Shown: one piece after another, positions 5,002 to 11,931 of the stretch
Position numbering within the stretch: position 1 is the stretch's first letter
Layout: every line of letters starts with the position of its first letter
Assembly (NCBI GenBank): GCA_900547505.1
Contig: URGY01000021.1
Coordinates: forward strand, 1 to 14,841
Length of the DNA stretch: 14,841 nt
Source of the DNA: an uncultured Collinsella sp.
GTDB taxonomy: Bacteria > Actinomycetota > Coriobacteriia > Coriobacteriales > Coriobacteriaceae
Direction of reading: 5' to 3'
The notes under the pieces: generated by a model
What the model was told of the DNA's origin: nothing
Database searches by the model: none
The model's input: only the letters and a program-made list of their open reading frames with translations
Program-made: the position numbers and the translations under genes

Positions 5002-6603
5002 GTGTCTGCAACCATCAAACCCTTCACCGACGAGTTCGAAGAGTATGGTCGCGATGAGTCTCGCGCATCGGGCGAGGCCTCGAGCATCTCGTTTCCGACA
5101 ACGGAAGACGAGCTCCGTGCCATTTTGGAAAAGCTCCATGCCGAGCGTGTCCCGGTAACGGTTCAGGGCGCCCGACCCGGCCTTGCCGCCGGTGCCGTGC
5201 CCCACGGCGGGCATATCCTCAATACTTCCCGTATGAATCGCTACTTGGGCCTTCGCCGCGATGAACAAGGCCAATTTCTGCTGCGCGTGGAGCCGGGCGT
5301 TGTGCTCTCGGAGCTGCGCAAGCAGCTGAGCAAGAAGGTGCTGCCGACTGCTGGTTGGGACCAGGCATCGCTTGAGGCCTACGAGGAGTTCCAAGAGGCC
5401 CCCGAGCAGTTCTTTCCCACCGATCCCACCGAGGCATCTGCCTGTCTGGGCGGCATGGCGGCATGCAACGCCTCTGGCGCCCGCAGCTACGCTTACGGCC
5501 CCATGCGCCCGCATATCACGGGACTCCACGTCGCGCTGGCTGATGGCGATTTGCTTGAGCTCCAGCGCGGCGAGGCTTTTGCCCAGGGCCGCCACCTGTC
5601 GCTCGTGACGGCAGCGGGCCGTGCACTCGAGCTCGATCTTCCTGACTACACCATGCCTAAGACAAAAAATGCCTCAGGCTATTTCGTTGCGGACGAAATG
5701 GACGCCATCGACCTCTTTATCGGTGCTTGCGGCACGCTCGGCGTTATCACCGAGCTCGAGATTGCCCTGCAGTCGGCGCCTGCGGTCGTTTGGGGCGTGA
5801 GCTGCTTTTTCGATAGCGAAGACAAGGCCGTGTCCTTTACCGATTCCGTGCGTCCCGTCCTGTCCCATGCGGCTGCCATCGAGTACTTCGACGCTGGCGC
5901 CCTGGATATTCTACGTCGCCAGCGCGAGCAGTCGACGGCGTTTGCCTCGCTGCCGGCGCTCGACAAAGAGGCCAAGGTCTGTGTGTACGTGGAGCTCGAC
6001 TGCGATGACGAGGCCCAGGCGACCGAGGAACTGTACCACCTGGGATGGGTGCTCGAGTTTGCGGGTGGCCGCGACGATGCGACATGGGTCGCGCGCACCG
6101 AGGTTGATCGCGAGTGCCAGCGGTTCTTCCGCCATGCGGTCCCCGAGAGCGTCAATATGCTTATCGACGAGCGTCGCCGCACGGATCCCACCATCACCAA
6201 ACTGGGTTCGGACATGTCGGTGCCCAATGCACGCCTTGCCGATGTCGTGGTCCTCTATCGCCGCGCACTGGCCGAAAGCGGGCTTGAATCTGCTGCCTGG
6301 GGGCACATCGGTAACAACCATCTGCATGTGAACATCCTGCCGCGCGATGCGCAGGACTACCGTCGCGGTGGCGAGCTGTTTGCCCAGTGGGCTGCGGAGG
6401 TAACGGCTATGGGCGGTGCCGTTTCTGCCGAGCACGGCGTCGGCAAGATCAAGGCGGGCTTCTTAGAGACGATGTACGGTCACGAGGCCATGGTCGAGTC
6501 GGCGCGGCTCAAGCTCCAGCTCGATCCCGACGGGCAGCTGGGTCGCGGCAACCTGTTTTCGGAGAAGCTCTTGGATGAGCTTGTCCAGAAAGGGGGCGCG
6601 TGA
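5002..6603 (+). CDS. FAD-linked 2-hydroxyacid (lactate/glycolate) dehydrogenase, GlcD/LctD type
   Basis: This 533-aa flavoprotein of the vanillyl-alcohol oxidase fold probably oxidises D-lactate, glycolate or a similar 2-hydroxyacid. The FAD-binding part contains GARPGLAAGAVPHGG at about 56-70 and PTDPTEASACLGGMAACNAS at 139-158. The C-terminal FAD-oxidase domain ends with GHIGNNHLHVN (H435, H440, H442) and AEHGVGK (E477, H478); in related dehydrogenases these His and Glu positions bind the active-site metal and substrate. The GTG start is preceded by GGGGGAG. The stop lies just before the etfB ATG and the genes run on to etfA, so EtfAB is the likely electron partner in place of the quinone or GlcE/GlcF used by E. 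coli glycolate oxidase. This matches LctD of the Acetobacterium woodii lactate dehydrogenase complex. Substrate and stereospecificity cannot be read from sequence alone. Confidence 0.88.
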   Translation: MSATIKPFTDEFEEYGRDESRASGEASSISFPTTEDELRAILEKLHAERVPVTVQGARPGLAAGAVPHGGHILNTSRMNRYLGLRRDEQGQFLLRVEPGVVLSELRKQLSKKVLPTAGWDQASLEAYEEFQEAPEQFFPTDPTEASACLGGMAACNASGARSYAYGPMRPHITGLHVALADGDLLELQRGEAFAQGRHLSLVTAAGRALELDLPDYTMPKTKNASGYFVADEMDAIDLFIGACGTLGVITELEIALQSAPAVVWGVSCFFDSEDKAVSFTDSVRPVLSHAAAIEYFDAGALDILRRQREQSTAFASLPALDKEAKVCVYVELDCDDEAQATEELYHLGWVLEFAGGRDDATWVARTEVDRECQRFFRHAVPESVNMLIDERRRTDPTITKLGSDMSVPNARLADVVVLYRRALAESGLESAAWGHIGNNHLHVNILPRDAQDYRRGGELFAQWAAEVTAMGGAVSAEHGVGKIKAGFLETMYGHEAMVESARLKLQLDPDGQLGRGNLFSEKLLDELVQKGGA

Positions 6604-6605
6604 AG

Positions 6606-7421
6606 ATGAGCGATTTCCATATGGTGGTGTGCGTCAAGGCCGTGCCGGGCAGCACCGAGGTCAAGATGGACCCCAAGACCAATACCATCGTGCGCGATGG
6701 CAAGCAGGCGGTCATTAATCCCTTTGATGCGAGCGCTTTGGAATGCGCGCTGGCGCTGAAAGACGACTTTATCGGCTTTGGCATGGACGTGCGCGTAACG
6801 GTGGTGTCGATGGGCATCCCCGCGACCGAGTCGCTGCTGCGCGACTGCATCGCCCGCGGTGCCGACGACGCGCTGCTGCTGACCGATCGCGCCTTTGCAG
6901 GTGCCGATACCCTGGCGACCACCTACGCCCTCAAGTGCGGCATCGAGGCGCTCGACGAGGACTTCGACCTGCTCATCTGCGGCAAGATGGCGGTGGATGG
7001 CGATACGGCCCAGATTGGTCCCGAGCTTGCCGGTGCCTTTGAGATTCCCTGCGTGACCGACGTGAGCTGCGTGCAAAGCGCAGGCTTTACGACGTGTGAC
7101 TCGCTGGCGCTCGTTCACGGATGCGATGCCGGCGAGGAGACGGTGTACCTTGAGATGCCGTGCGCGATGACGACTGCCAAGGAGATTGGCCAGTTGCGTA
7201 TGCCGAGTATTGCCGGTATTCGCGCGGCGGAGGAGGTGGACGTGCGCGTGGTCAGTGCCGCCGACGTGAACGCCGACCCCGCGCGTTGCGGCCTTGCCGG
7301 GTCGCCGACACAGGTCGTGCGCTCGTTTGTGCCCGACCGTGACCAAACGTGCGAGACCGTTGAGGGGACGGCGTCCGAGCAGGCGGCAAAGCTTGCCAAG
7401 ATTATCGAGGGGATGGCATAG
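6606..7421 (+). CDS. etfB: Electron transfer flavoprotein beta subunit
   Basis: This 271-aa protein has the usual EtfB opening (VVCVKAVPGSTEVKMDPKTN at 7-26), the segment GADDALLLTDRAFAGADTLA, and the nucleotide-binding signature DGDTAQIGPELA at 131-142. EtfB pairs with the EtfA encoded next. In bifurcating or confurcating ETFs it carries the second FAD and the NAD site, whereas in simple ETFs it holds AMP. Context favours the confurcating kind, but the diagnostic residues need an alignment. I chose the ATG at 6606, nine bases after AGGGGG. A GTG at 6600 overlapping the upstream stop is possible but only three bases from that site. The stop TAG abuts the etfA ATG with no gap, so expression should be coupled. 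Confidence 0.93.
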   Translation: MSDFHMVVCVKAVPGSTEVKMDPKTNTIVRDGKQAVINPFDASALECALALKDDFIGFGMDVRVTVVSMGIPATESLLRDCIARGADDALLLTDRAFAGADTLATTYALKCGIEALDEDFDLLICGKMAVDGDTAQIGPELAGAFEIPCVTDVSCVQSAGFTTCDSLALVHGCDAGEETVYLEMPCAMTTAKEIGQLRMPSIAGIRAAEEVDVRVVSAADVNADPARCGLAGSPTQVVRSFVPDRDQTCETVEGTASEQAAKLAKIIEGMA

Positions 7422-8627
7422 ATGGGCGGACTGATTATCGATAGCGAAGCCTGTATCGGCTGCGGTCGCTGCGTTCGCGCCTGTGCCTCGGGCGGCATCG
7501 TAGTGGAAGGCGAGCGACCCAGCCGATGCGCCCATGTAACCGACGGCTGCATCCTATGCGGTGGGTGTGTCGACGCCTGCCCTGTCAACGCTATCTCGAT
7601 CGAGCGTGACGAGGCTGCTGGTGCGGTGGACCTTGATGCATATCGAGACATTTGGGTATTCGCGCAGACCGACGAGCGCGATACGGTGACTCCCGTTGCC
7701 TATGAGCTTATGGGCAAGGGGCGCGAGCTTGCCGATGCTCGCGGCTGCCGTCTGGTGGCACTGGTCGGCATGAGCCCTGAGGGCTCGCTCGGGGACCTGG
7801 AGCATCTGGTTTGCGCGGGCGCCGACGAAGTCCTGGCCTGTCGCGACGAGCGCCTGCGCCAAAACGATGCGGAGGTCTACGCCCGCTTGATCTGCGATTT
7901 GGTAGCCGAACGCAAACCCGAGGCCATCCTATACGGTGCGACCGCTTTTGGTCGCGAACTGGCACCCGGCGTTGCCGTGCGTTTGCAGACGGGCCTTACG
8001 GCTGACTGCACCGTACTTTCGATGGATACAGAGACGGGACTGCTGCAACAGACGCGTCCGGCGTTTGGCGGCAACTTGATGGCCACCATCATTTGCCCCA
8101 ACCACCGTCCGCAGATGGCAACGGTGCGCTCCGGTATCTTTATGGCGCCCGACTTTGACTACGGCCGCTCCGGCACGATCACCCAGATATCACTTGCGGA
8201 TGATGCTAAGGCTCGTGTCGAGATCTCGATTCCCGCCGAGGAGTGGGGACAGCAGGCTTCGATCGCCGATGCCGAGCGCCTGGTCGTGGTGGGTCGCGGC
8301 ATTGGTTCCAAGAAAAATCTGCCGCTGATGCGAAGGCTCGCCGAGGCTCTGGGAGCCGAGCTTGGCTGCACGCGACCTGTCGTGGAGGCCGGCTGGTTGG
8401 AGTATCGCCATCAGATTGGCCAGACGGGCGTATCGGTTTCGCCCAAGCTTCTCGTGAGTATCGGTGTTTCGGGCGCCATCCAGCATCTTGCCGGCATCGG
8501 TGGGGCTGAGTGCATTATCGCCATCAACGAGGACCCGGATGCCCCCATTTTTGGTACTGCCCAGTACAAAGTTGTCGGCGATGCCGTCGAGGTCGTCGAG
8601 GAGCTGCTGGCTCAGCTTGAGCGCTAG
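7422..8627 (+). CDS. etfA: Electron transfer flavoprotein alpha subunit with N-terminal 2[4Fe-4S] ferredoxin domain
   Basis: In this 401-aa fusion, residues 1-62 form a bacterial-type ferredoxin domain with C11, C14, C17, C21 and C43, C46, C49, C53, enough for two [4Fe-4S] clusters. Residues about 75-260 are the EtfA N-terminal domain (TGLTADCTVL, TRPAFGGNLMATI). Residues about 285-401 are the FAD-binding domain (GRGIGSKKN, HQIGQTGVSVSPKL, SGAIQHLAG). A ferredoxin extension is found in EtfA partners of anaerobic enzymes such as LctC of the A. woodii lactate dehydrogenase and CarE of caffeyl-CoA reductase. It marks a complex that exchanges electrons with soluble ferredoxin. The start directly follows the etfB TAG and has GAGGGG nine bases upstream. 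The stop shares CTAG with the stop of the convergent HD gene. Confidence 0.93.
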   Translation: MGGLIIDSEACIGCGRCVRACASGGIVVEGERPSRCAHVTDGCILCGGCVDACPVNAISIERDEAAGAVDLDAYRDIWVFAQTDERDTVTPVAYELMGKGRELADARGCRLVALVGMSPEGSLGDLEHLVCAGADEVLACRDERLRQNDAEVYARLICDLVAERKPEAILYGATAFGRELAPGVAVRLQTGLTADCTVLSMDTETGLLQQTRPAFGGNLMATIICPNHRPQMATVRSGIFMAPDFDYGRSGTITQISLADDAKARVEISIPAEEWGQQASIADAERLVVVGRGIGSKKNLPLMRRLAEALGAELGCTRPVVEAGWLEYRHQIGQTGVSVSPKLLVSIGVSGAIQHLAGIGGAECIIAINEDPDAPIFGTAQYKVVGDAVEVVEELLAQLER

Positions 8628-9436
8628 GCGCGCGCCAGCCAGTCGCGCATCTCGTCCTTAAGGCGGCTCCAAGTTGCCTGCGTGGCGGGGTCGGTAAAGG
8701 GCCGCATGATGCCAAAAGGCGCGTCGAGCAGGCGGTAGATATCGCCCTGCTCGCGCGCCAGCGCGCGGCTCGCTGGATAGACGAGCTCAAACATAAAGCA
8801 GATGAGTCCCACCAGGTAGTCTGCGGGCTCGTCGCGTTCATCGCGTGCGACGCAGCGGTGCTCGTCAAAGGCGGCAAGTGTCGGCGACGAGAAACGGCTG
8901 CCGAGAAACGTCTTCTCGTCCACCTTGAGGATAGTGTCGACAGTGCTGTCGGCGATGGCGCGCATAATGTCGATCTTGTCGCCATCGCGCACGATATCGC
9001 AGAAGCTCCGCGTGCGCTCGTCGAGCTGCGCGGGTAGACGGAAATCGCTGTGATAGGCAATGCTCGCTCGGATGAGCTCATCTTCTGCCGGGTCATCGAT
9101 AAAGTCGCGAATGCTCGTTACGGCGGGTGCATCGGCGGGATTCTCGCCAAAGAGGACCTCGATGCCCAGCGCCGCATGGCTCATGCTCTCGGCGTCCTTA
9201 AAGGTGTCCCAGCGTCGCAGCTGCTCAAAGCGGCCCATATCGTGTAGCAGGCCGCAAAGCCATGCCAGGTCAATATCTTCTGACGACCAGCCCTGCTCGC
9301 GCGCTACGGCATCGCATGCCTCGGCCACGTGGTACGTATGCTCGATTTTGAGCGCGATGCGTGGGTTGGTGGCGTCGTAGGCATCGGTGTAGCTTTTGAA
9401 GGCCGCGCGCGCCCGGTCTCGATCGATAGCTGTCAT
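8624..9436 (-). CDS. HD-domain protein (putative metal-dependent phosphohydrolase)
   Basis: This 270-aa soluble protein has the HD superfamily metal-binding pattern: H33 (KIEHTYHV), H65-D66 (LLHDMGRF), H87 (MSHAAL), H129 (AYHSDF) and a later Asp in RDGDKIDIMR. HD proteins usually hydrolyse phosphomonoester or phosphodiester bonds of nucleotides; the substrate here is unknown. It is longer than a bare HD domain, and the C-terminal part (FMFELVYPASRALAREQG) is helical. The ATG at 9436 is preceded by AGGAAG. The gene is convergent with etfA, with stop codons overlapping, and divergent from azlC, so it is probably its own transcription unit. It is not a GGDEF-linked HD-GYP protein: the GYP motif is absent. 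Confidence 0.85.
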   Translation of the reverse strand: MTAIDRDRARAAFKSYTDAYDATNPRIALKIEHTYHVAEACDAVAREQGWSSEDIDLAWLCGLLHDMGRFEQLRRWDTFKDAESMSHAALGIEVLFGENPADAPAVTSIRDFIDDPAEDELIRASIAYHSDFRLPAQLDERTRSFCDIVRDGDKIDIMRAIADSTVDTILKVDEKTFLGSRFSSPTLAAFDEHRCVARDERDEPADYLVGLICFMFELVYPASRALAREQGDIYRLLDAPFGIMRPFTDPATQATWSRLKDEMRDWLARA

Positions 9437-9476
9437 AATGACTTCCTAAAAAGTTGTGTCTTTCGATCCGGTGGCA

Positions 9477-9482
9477 ATTGTA
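9477..9482 (-). promoter_or_regulatory. Candidate -10 element for the HD gene
   Basis: The minus strand reads TACAAT, five of six matches to the -10 consensus, about 40 bp upstream of the ATG at 9436. No good -35 hexamer stands at 16-18 bp upstream, so the call is weak. The 126-bp divergent gap to azlC shows no clear promoter in the other direction. Confidence 0.35.
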
Positions 9483-9562
9483 GGTGAACTCGGTTGCTGC
9501 CGGATGATGATTCTGCCGTGTCGCTACATGCGGCTCGGAGACCTTGTCAGGATGAGAAACGT

Positions 9563-10255
9563 ATGGTGCTCAAAATCGTTAGAACCGTCTGGCCAGTGAT
9601 GCTTACCTATGTTGCAATAGGCGCGCCGTGCGGAATGATCGTGGGGCAGACGGGAATGGAGCCCTGGATGGTCTTTGCTCTGAGCAGCACGTTTGTGACG
9701 GGCAGCGGGCAGTTTATGATCTGCAACCTGTGGCTGGCGGGTGTGCCTGCAGCATCGATCGTCGCGAGCGTCGCCGCAATCTCCTCGCGCTTTGCGCTTT
9801 ACTCGGCATCGATCGCACCGCATCTGAGGGGTGCCTCGAAGCGTCAGACGCTGGCTGTTGCCGCGACACTTACCGAAGAAGCGTACGGCATCTCGCTAGC
9901 CAATTTGGTCGAGAAGGACGACTGGGGCCCGCGTGAGTCCTTCGTGCTCAACGTGATCCTTATCGCAACATGGGGCGTTTCGTGTACGACGGGCGGCATC
10001 GTCGGCACCGTTGTCGATGTTCCCACCGCCATTGCAGCCTTTGTCTGCACCTCGCTCTTTATCTGCCTGCTCTTTTCGCAGCGGCTGTCGCGCGGCAACG
10101 TTGTCGCGGCGGTTTCGGGCGCGGTGTCCGTCGCCGTATGCAAGTTCTTGGGCCTCACGAATATTGCCGTGCCGGCAAGCGTCGTGGTCGGCATTGCCAT
10201 TGCGCTGGCGTGCGATGCTGTATTTGACGGAAGAGGTGCCCGCGATGCCCGTTAA
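9563..10255 (+). CDS. azlC: AzlC family branched-chain amino acid exporter, large subunit
   Basis: This 230-aa integral membrane protein has about six hydrophobic segments. AzlC hallmarks are visible: an early GAPCGMIVGQTG, ALSSTFVTGSGQFM, the following segment with SSRFALYSASIAPHL, and TEEAYGISL in mid-protein. AzlC and AzlD together export branched-chain amino acids or analogues such as azaleucine. I chose the ATG at 9563 (AGGA about ten bases upstream) because family members begin just before the first membrane segment. A TTG at 9494 would add 23 hydrophilic residues. It overlaps azlD by 11 bp, the usual azlCD arrangement. No adjacent Lrp/AsnC regulator gene is present. Confidence 0.9.
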   Translation: MVLKIVRTVWPVMLTYVAIGAPCGMIVGQTGMEPWMVFALSSTFVTGSGQFMICNLWLAGVPAASIVASVAAISSRFALYSASIAPHLRGASKRQTLAVAATLTEEAYGISLANLVEKDDWGPRESFVLNVILIATWGVSCTTGGIVGTVVDVPTAIAAFVCTSLFICLLFSQRLSRGNVVAAVSGAVSVAVCKFLGLTNIAVPASVVVGIAIALACDAVFDGRGARDAR

Positions 10256-10568
10256 CGAGTTCTTGGTTCTGTGGCTGTCGTCGTGGGCTGCTATCGCGTT
10301 CTTTCGCATCGCGCCGGCGTTTGCCTTGCGCGGGCGGACCCTGTCGCCCCGCATTACCGAGGCCCTGGGCTATATCCCGCCCGCTGCCTTTGCCGCGCTG
10401 GTCGCCAACGACTTGGTGAGCCCCGGCGCGTTCGACGCGGGACTCTGGCCTGCCTTGGTTCCCTGGATTGCGGCCGCCGGCGTCGTGGTCGTGGCGGTCA
10501 AGACAAAATCGATGCTGTGGTGCTGCGTCTCGGGCATCGTACTCTATATCGTCTTGAGCCTTATATAG
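10245..10568 (+). CDS. azlD: AzlD family branched-chain amino acid exporter, small subunit
   Basis: This 107-aa protein has three to four membrane segments and matches AzlD in length and pattern: WAAIAFFRIAPAFALRGRTL, a short loop, then LGYIPPAAFAALVANDL, then two more hydrophobic stretches. It partners AzlC in the inner membrane. The ATG at 10245 lies inside the end of azlC (11-bp overlap) with GAGG eight bases upstream, so the two are translationally coupled. The 150 bp that follow hold a weak GGCG/CGCC hairpin and no convincing terminator. Confidence 0.88.
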   Translation: MPVNEFLVLWLSSWAAIAFFRIAPAFALRGRTLSPRITEALGYIPPAAFAALVANDLVSPGAFDAGLWPALVPWIAAAGVVVVAVKTKSMLWCCVSGIVLYIVLSLI

Positions 10569-10607
10569 GGGTGGCGTCGCGGGCGCCGAATCTCGTTCCA
10601 TCCCAAC

Positions 10608-10637
10608 TTGTCGAATTTTTCACCGAGCTGGTCTATT
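10608..10637 (+). promoter_or_regulatory. Weak candidate promoter for kdgT
   Basis: TTGTCG (10608-10613) and TCTATT (10632-10637) are 18 bp apart, about 80 bp upstream of the kdgT ATG. Each hexamer matches four of six consensus bases. This is the best pair I see in the 150-bp gap after azlD but it is not strong. Confidence 0.25.
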
Positions 10638-10718
10638 TCTTCTGGTACCATGGTCAAACTTTACTGTAGCAAAGCGTGACGTGGGCTTTTGTACCCCGTC
10701 AGCGGAAATGGGGGTTTC

Positions 10719-11741
10719 ATGGCACAGGAAGCAACCGCCAACGAGCAAAAGAAATTCAAGGTCCCGCGCATTCCGGGCGACATCATGATCTATCCGATGA
10801 TCGTCGGTCTTTTGCTCAACACCTTCTGCCCGCAGGTTTTTGAGATCGGCGGCTTCTTTACGGCTGCCTGCCGTGGTGGCTCCAATACCATCGTCGCCGC
10901 GATCCTGCTGTTTGTGGGCGCCGGCATCAGCTTTAAGTCCACGCCGGGCGCCATCAAGACCGGCATCGTTGTGCTGATTCCCAAGCTGGTCGTCGCAGCG
11001 GCTCTCGGCCTAGGCGTGGCATATTTCTTTAACGACAACTTCCTGGGTCTGAGCTCCGTGTCTATCATCGGCGGCATTACGTTTTGCAACATGGCGCTCT
11101 ATACGGGCATCATGGGCGAGTTCGGCGATGAGTCCGAGCAGGGCGCCGTCGGTATCCTGTTCTTTACGGCCGGCCCCGCCGTCACGATGATCATCCTCGG
11201 TGTCTCGGGTCTCGCCAACATCCCCGTCGGCACTATCATCGGATCCATCCTGCCGCTTGTTATCGGCATGGTCCTGGGCAACTTGTTCCCGTTTATCAAG
11301 AACCTGCTGGTCCCCGGCGCCAATCCCGCGATCGCTGTCATTGGTTTTCAGCTCGGTGCGTCCATGAGCCTTTCGAGCTTCATCACCGGCGGCATTTCGG
11401 GCATCCTGCTGGGCCTCATCACGCTCTTTATCGTCGGTCCCATCACCTTTGCCTTCGAGCGCCTGTGTGGCGGCAACGGCAAGGCGGCCGTTGCCTGCTC
11501 CACCATTGCCGGCACGGCCATGACCACGCCGGTCGCCCTCGCCGAGGTCGCTCCGCGCTATGCCGAGCTTGCGCCCACCGCCTATGCGCAGATCGCCACC
11601 GCCGTCATCATCACGGCAATCATGGCCCCGATTCTGACTGGCTGGGTCGATAAGAAGTTCTGCCACGGCAAAGAGGATCTGTCGGTCGAAGGCGTCGAGG
11701 CTATTGAGGAGGCCGTCGCGACCGACATCGACGGCGAGTAA
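10719..11741 (+). CDS. kdgT: 2-keto-3-deoxygluconate permease (KdgT family)
   Basis: This 340-aa membrane protein has about ten hydrophobic segments and family patterns such as RIPGDIMIYPMIVGLLLNTFCP near the start, FVGAGISFK, GGITFCNMALYTGIMGEFGDE and AGTAMTTPVALAEVAP. KdgT is a proton symporter for 2-keto-3-deoxygluconate, an intermediate of pectin and hexuronate breakdown. Length is normal. The ATG at 10719 follows a GGGGG run; a TTG at 10689 would add ten residues. The substrate is inferred from the family only, since no kdgK, kdgA or uronate genes lie in the window. A strong hairpin follows the gene. Confidence 0.88.
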   Translation: MAQEATANEQKKFKVPRIPGDIMIYPMIVGLLLNTFCPQVFEIGGFFTAACRGGSNTIVAAILLFVGAGISFKSTPGAIKTGIVVLIPKLVVAAALGLGVAYFFNDNFLGLSSVSIIGGITFCNMALYTGIMGEFGDESEQGAVGILFFTAGPAVTMIILGVSGLANIPVGTIIGSILPLVIGMVLGNLFPFIKNLLVPGANPAIAVIGFQLGASMSLSSFITGGISGILLGLITLFIVGPITFAFERLCGGNGKAAVACSTIAGTAMTTPVALAEVAPRYAELAPTAYAQIATAVIITAIMAPILTGWVDKKFCHGKEDLSVEGVEAIEEAVATDIDGE

Positions 11742-11786
11742 TCGTCGACGCGAGTCAATCAAGCCGGCGTGTGCAATTCGCGCCGT

Positions 11787-11847
11787 CAGAGCGCCCGAAC
11801 GAGAGCTGTCTTACAGCAACGTTCGGGCGCTCTGCTATTATTCCCTT
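11787..11847 (+). terminator. Long nested hairpin terminator after kdgT
   Basis: Perfect 15-bp arms (11787-11801 and 11820-11834) enclose an inner 5-bp stem, GCTGT/ACAGC (11805-11809 and 11813-11817). A T-rich but interrupted tract, CTATTATTCCCTTT, follows. It lies 45 bp after the kdgT stop and should end that transcript. The tail is weaker than usual while the stem is unusually long and fully matched. Confidence 0.75.
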
Positions 11848-11867
11848 TACCCCTGCGGAGTAAGGGG
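11843..11867 (+). promoter_or_regulatory. Second stem-loop between kdgT and the GGDEF gene
   Basis: CCCTTTAC (11843-11850) pairs with GTAAGGGG (11860-11867), eight pairs with one G-T, over a 9-nt loop, followed by CGTTTATT. It could be a back-up terminator or part of the GGDEF leader. The end of it (GGGC) could also pair with GCCC at about 11876, so alternative folds exist. Confidence 0.35.
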
Positions 11868-11885
11868 CGTTTATTGCCCAGACAC

Positions 11886-11899
11886 GAATCGGGCGATTC
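11886..11899. promoter_or_regulatory. 14-bp palindrome upstream of the GGDEF gene
   Basis: GAATCG-GG-CGATTC is a perfect 6-bp inverted repeat with a 2-bp centre, 33 bp before the GTG start. The tight spacing suits an operator better than an RNA hairpin. No regulator can be named. Confidence 0.35.
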
Positions 11900-11931
11900 T
11901 GACCACTTGGATATTGAAGGGAGGGCGTCTA

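Noticed and set aside
6480..7535. 351-codon open frame on the minus strand, rich in His, Arg and Ala
   Set aside because: It lies antisense to etfB and the ends of its neighbours. Long antisense frames are common opposite GC-rich genes, and etfB has clear family motifs.
11010..11762. 250-codon open frame on the minus strand
   Set aside because: It is antisense to kdgT, with a charged Asp/Arg/Gly-rich product and no family features.
11835..11931. Cyclic di-GMP riboswitch in front of the GGDEF gene
   Set aside because: I looked for the conserved GEMM core and tetraloop pattern and did not see it; only simple dyads are present.
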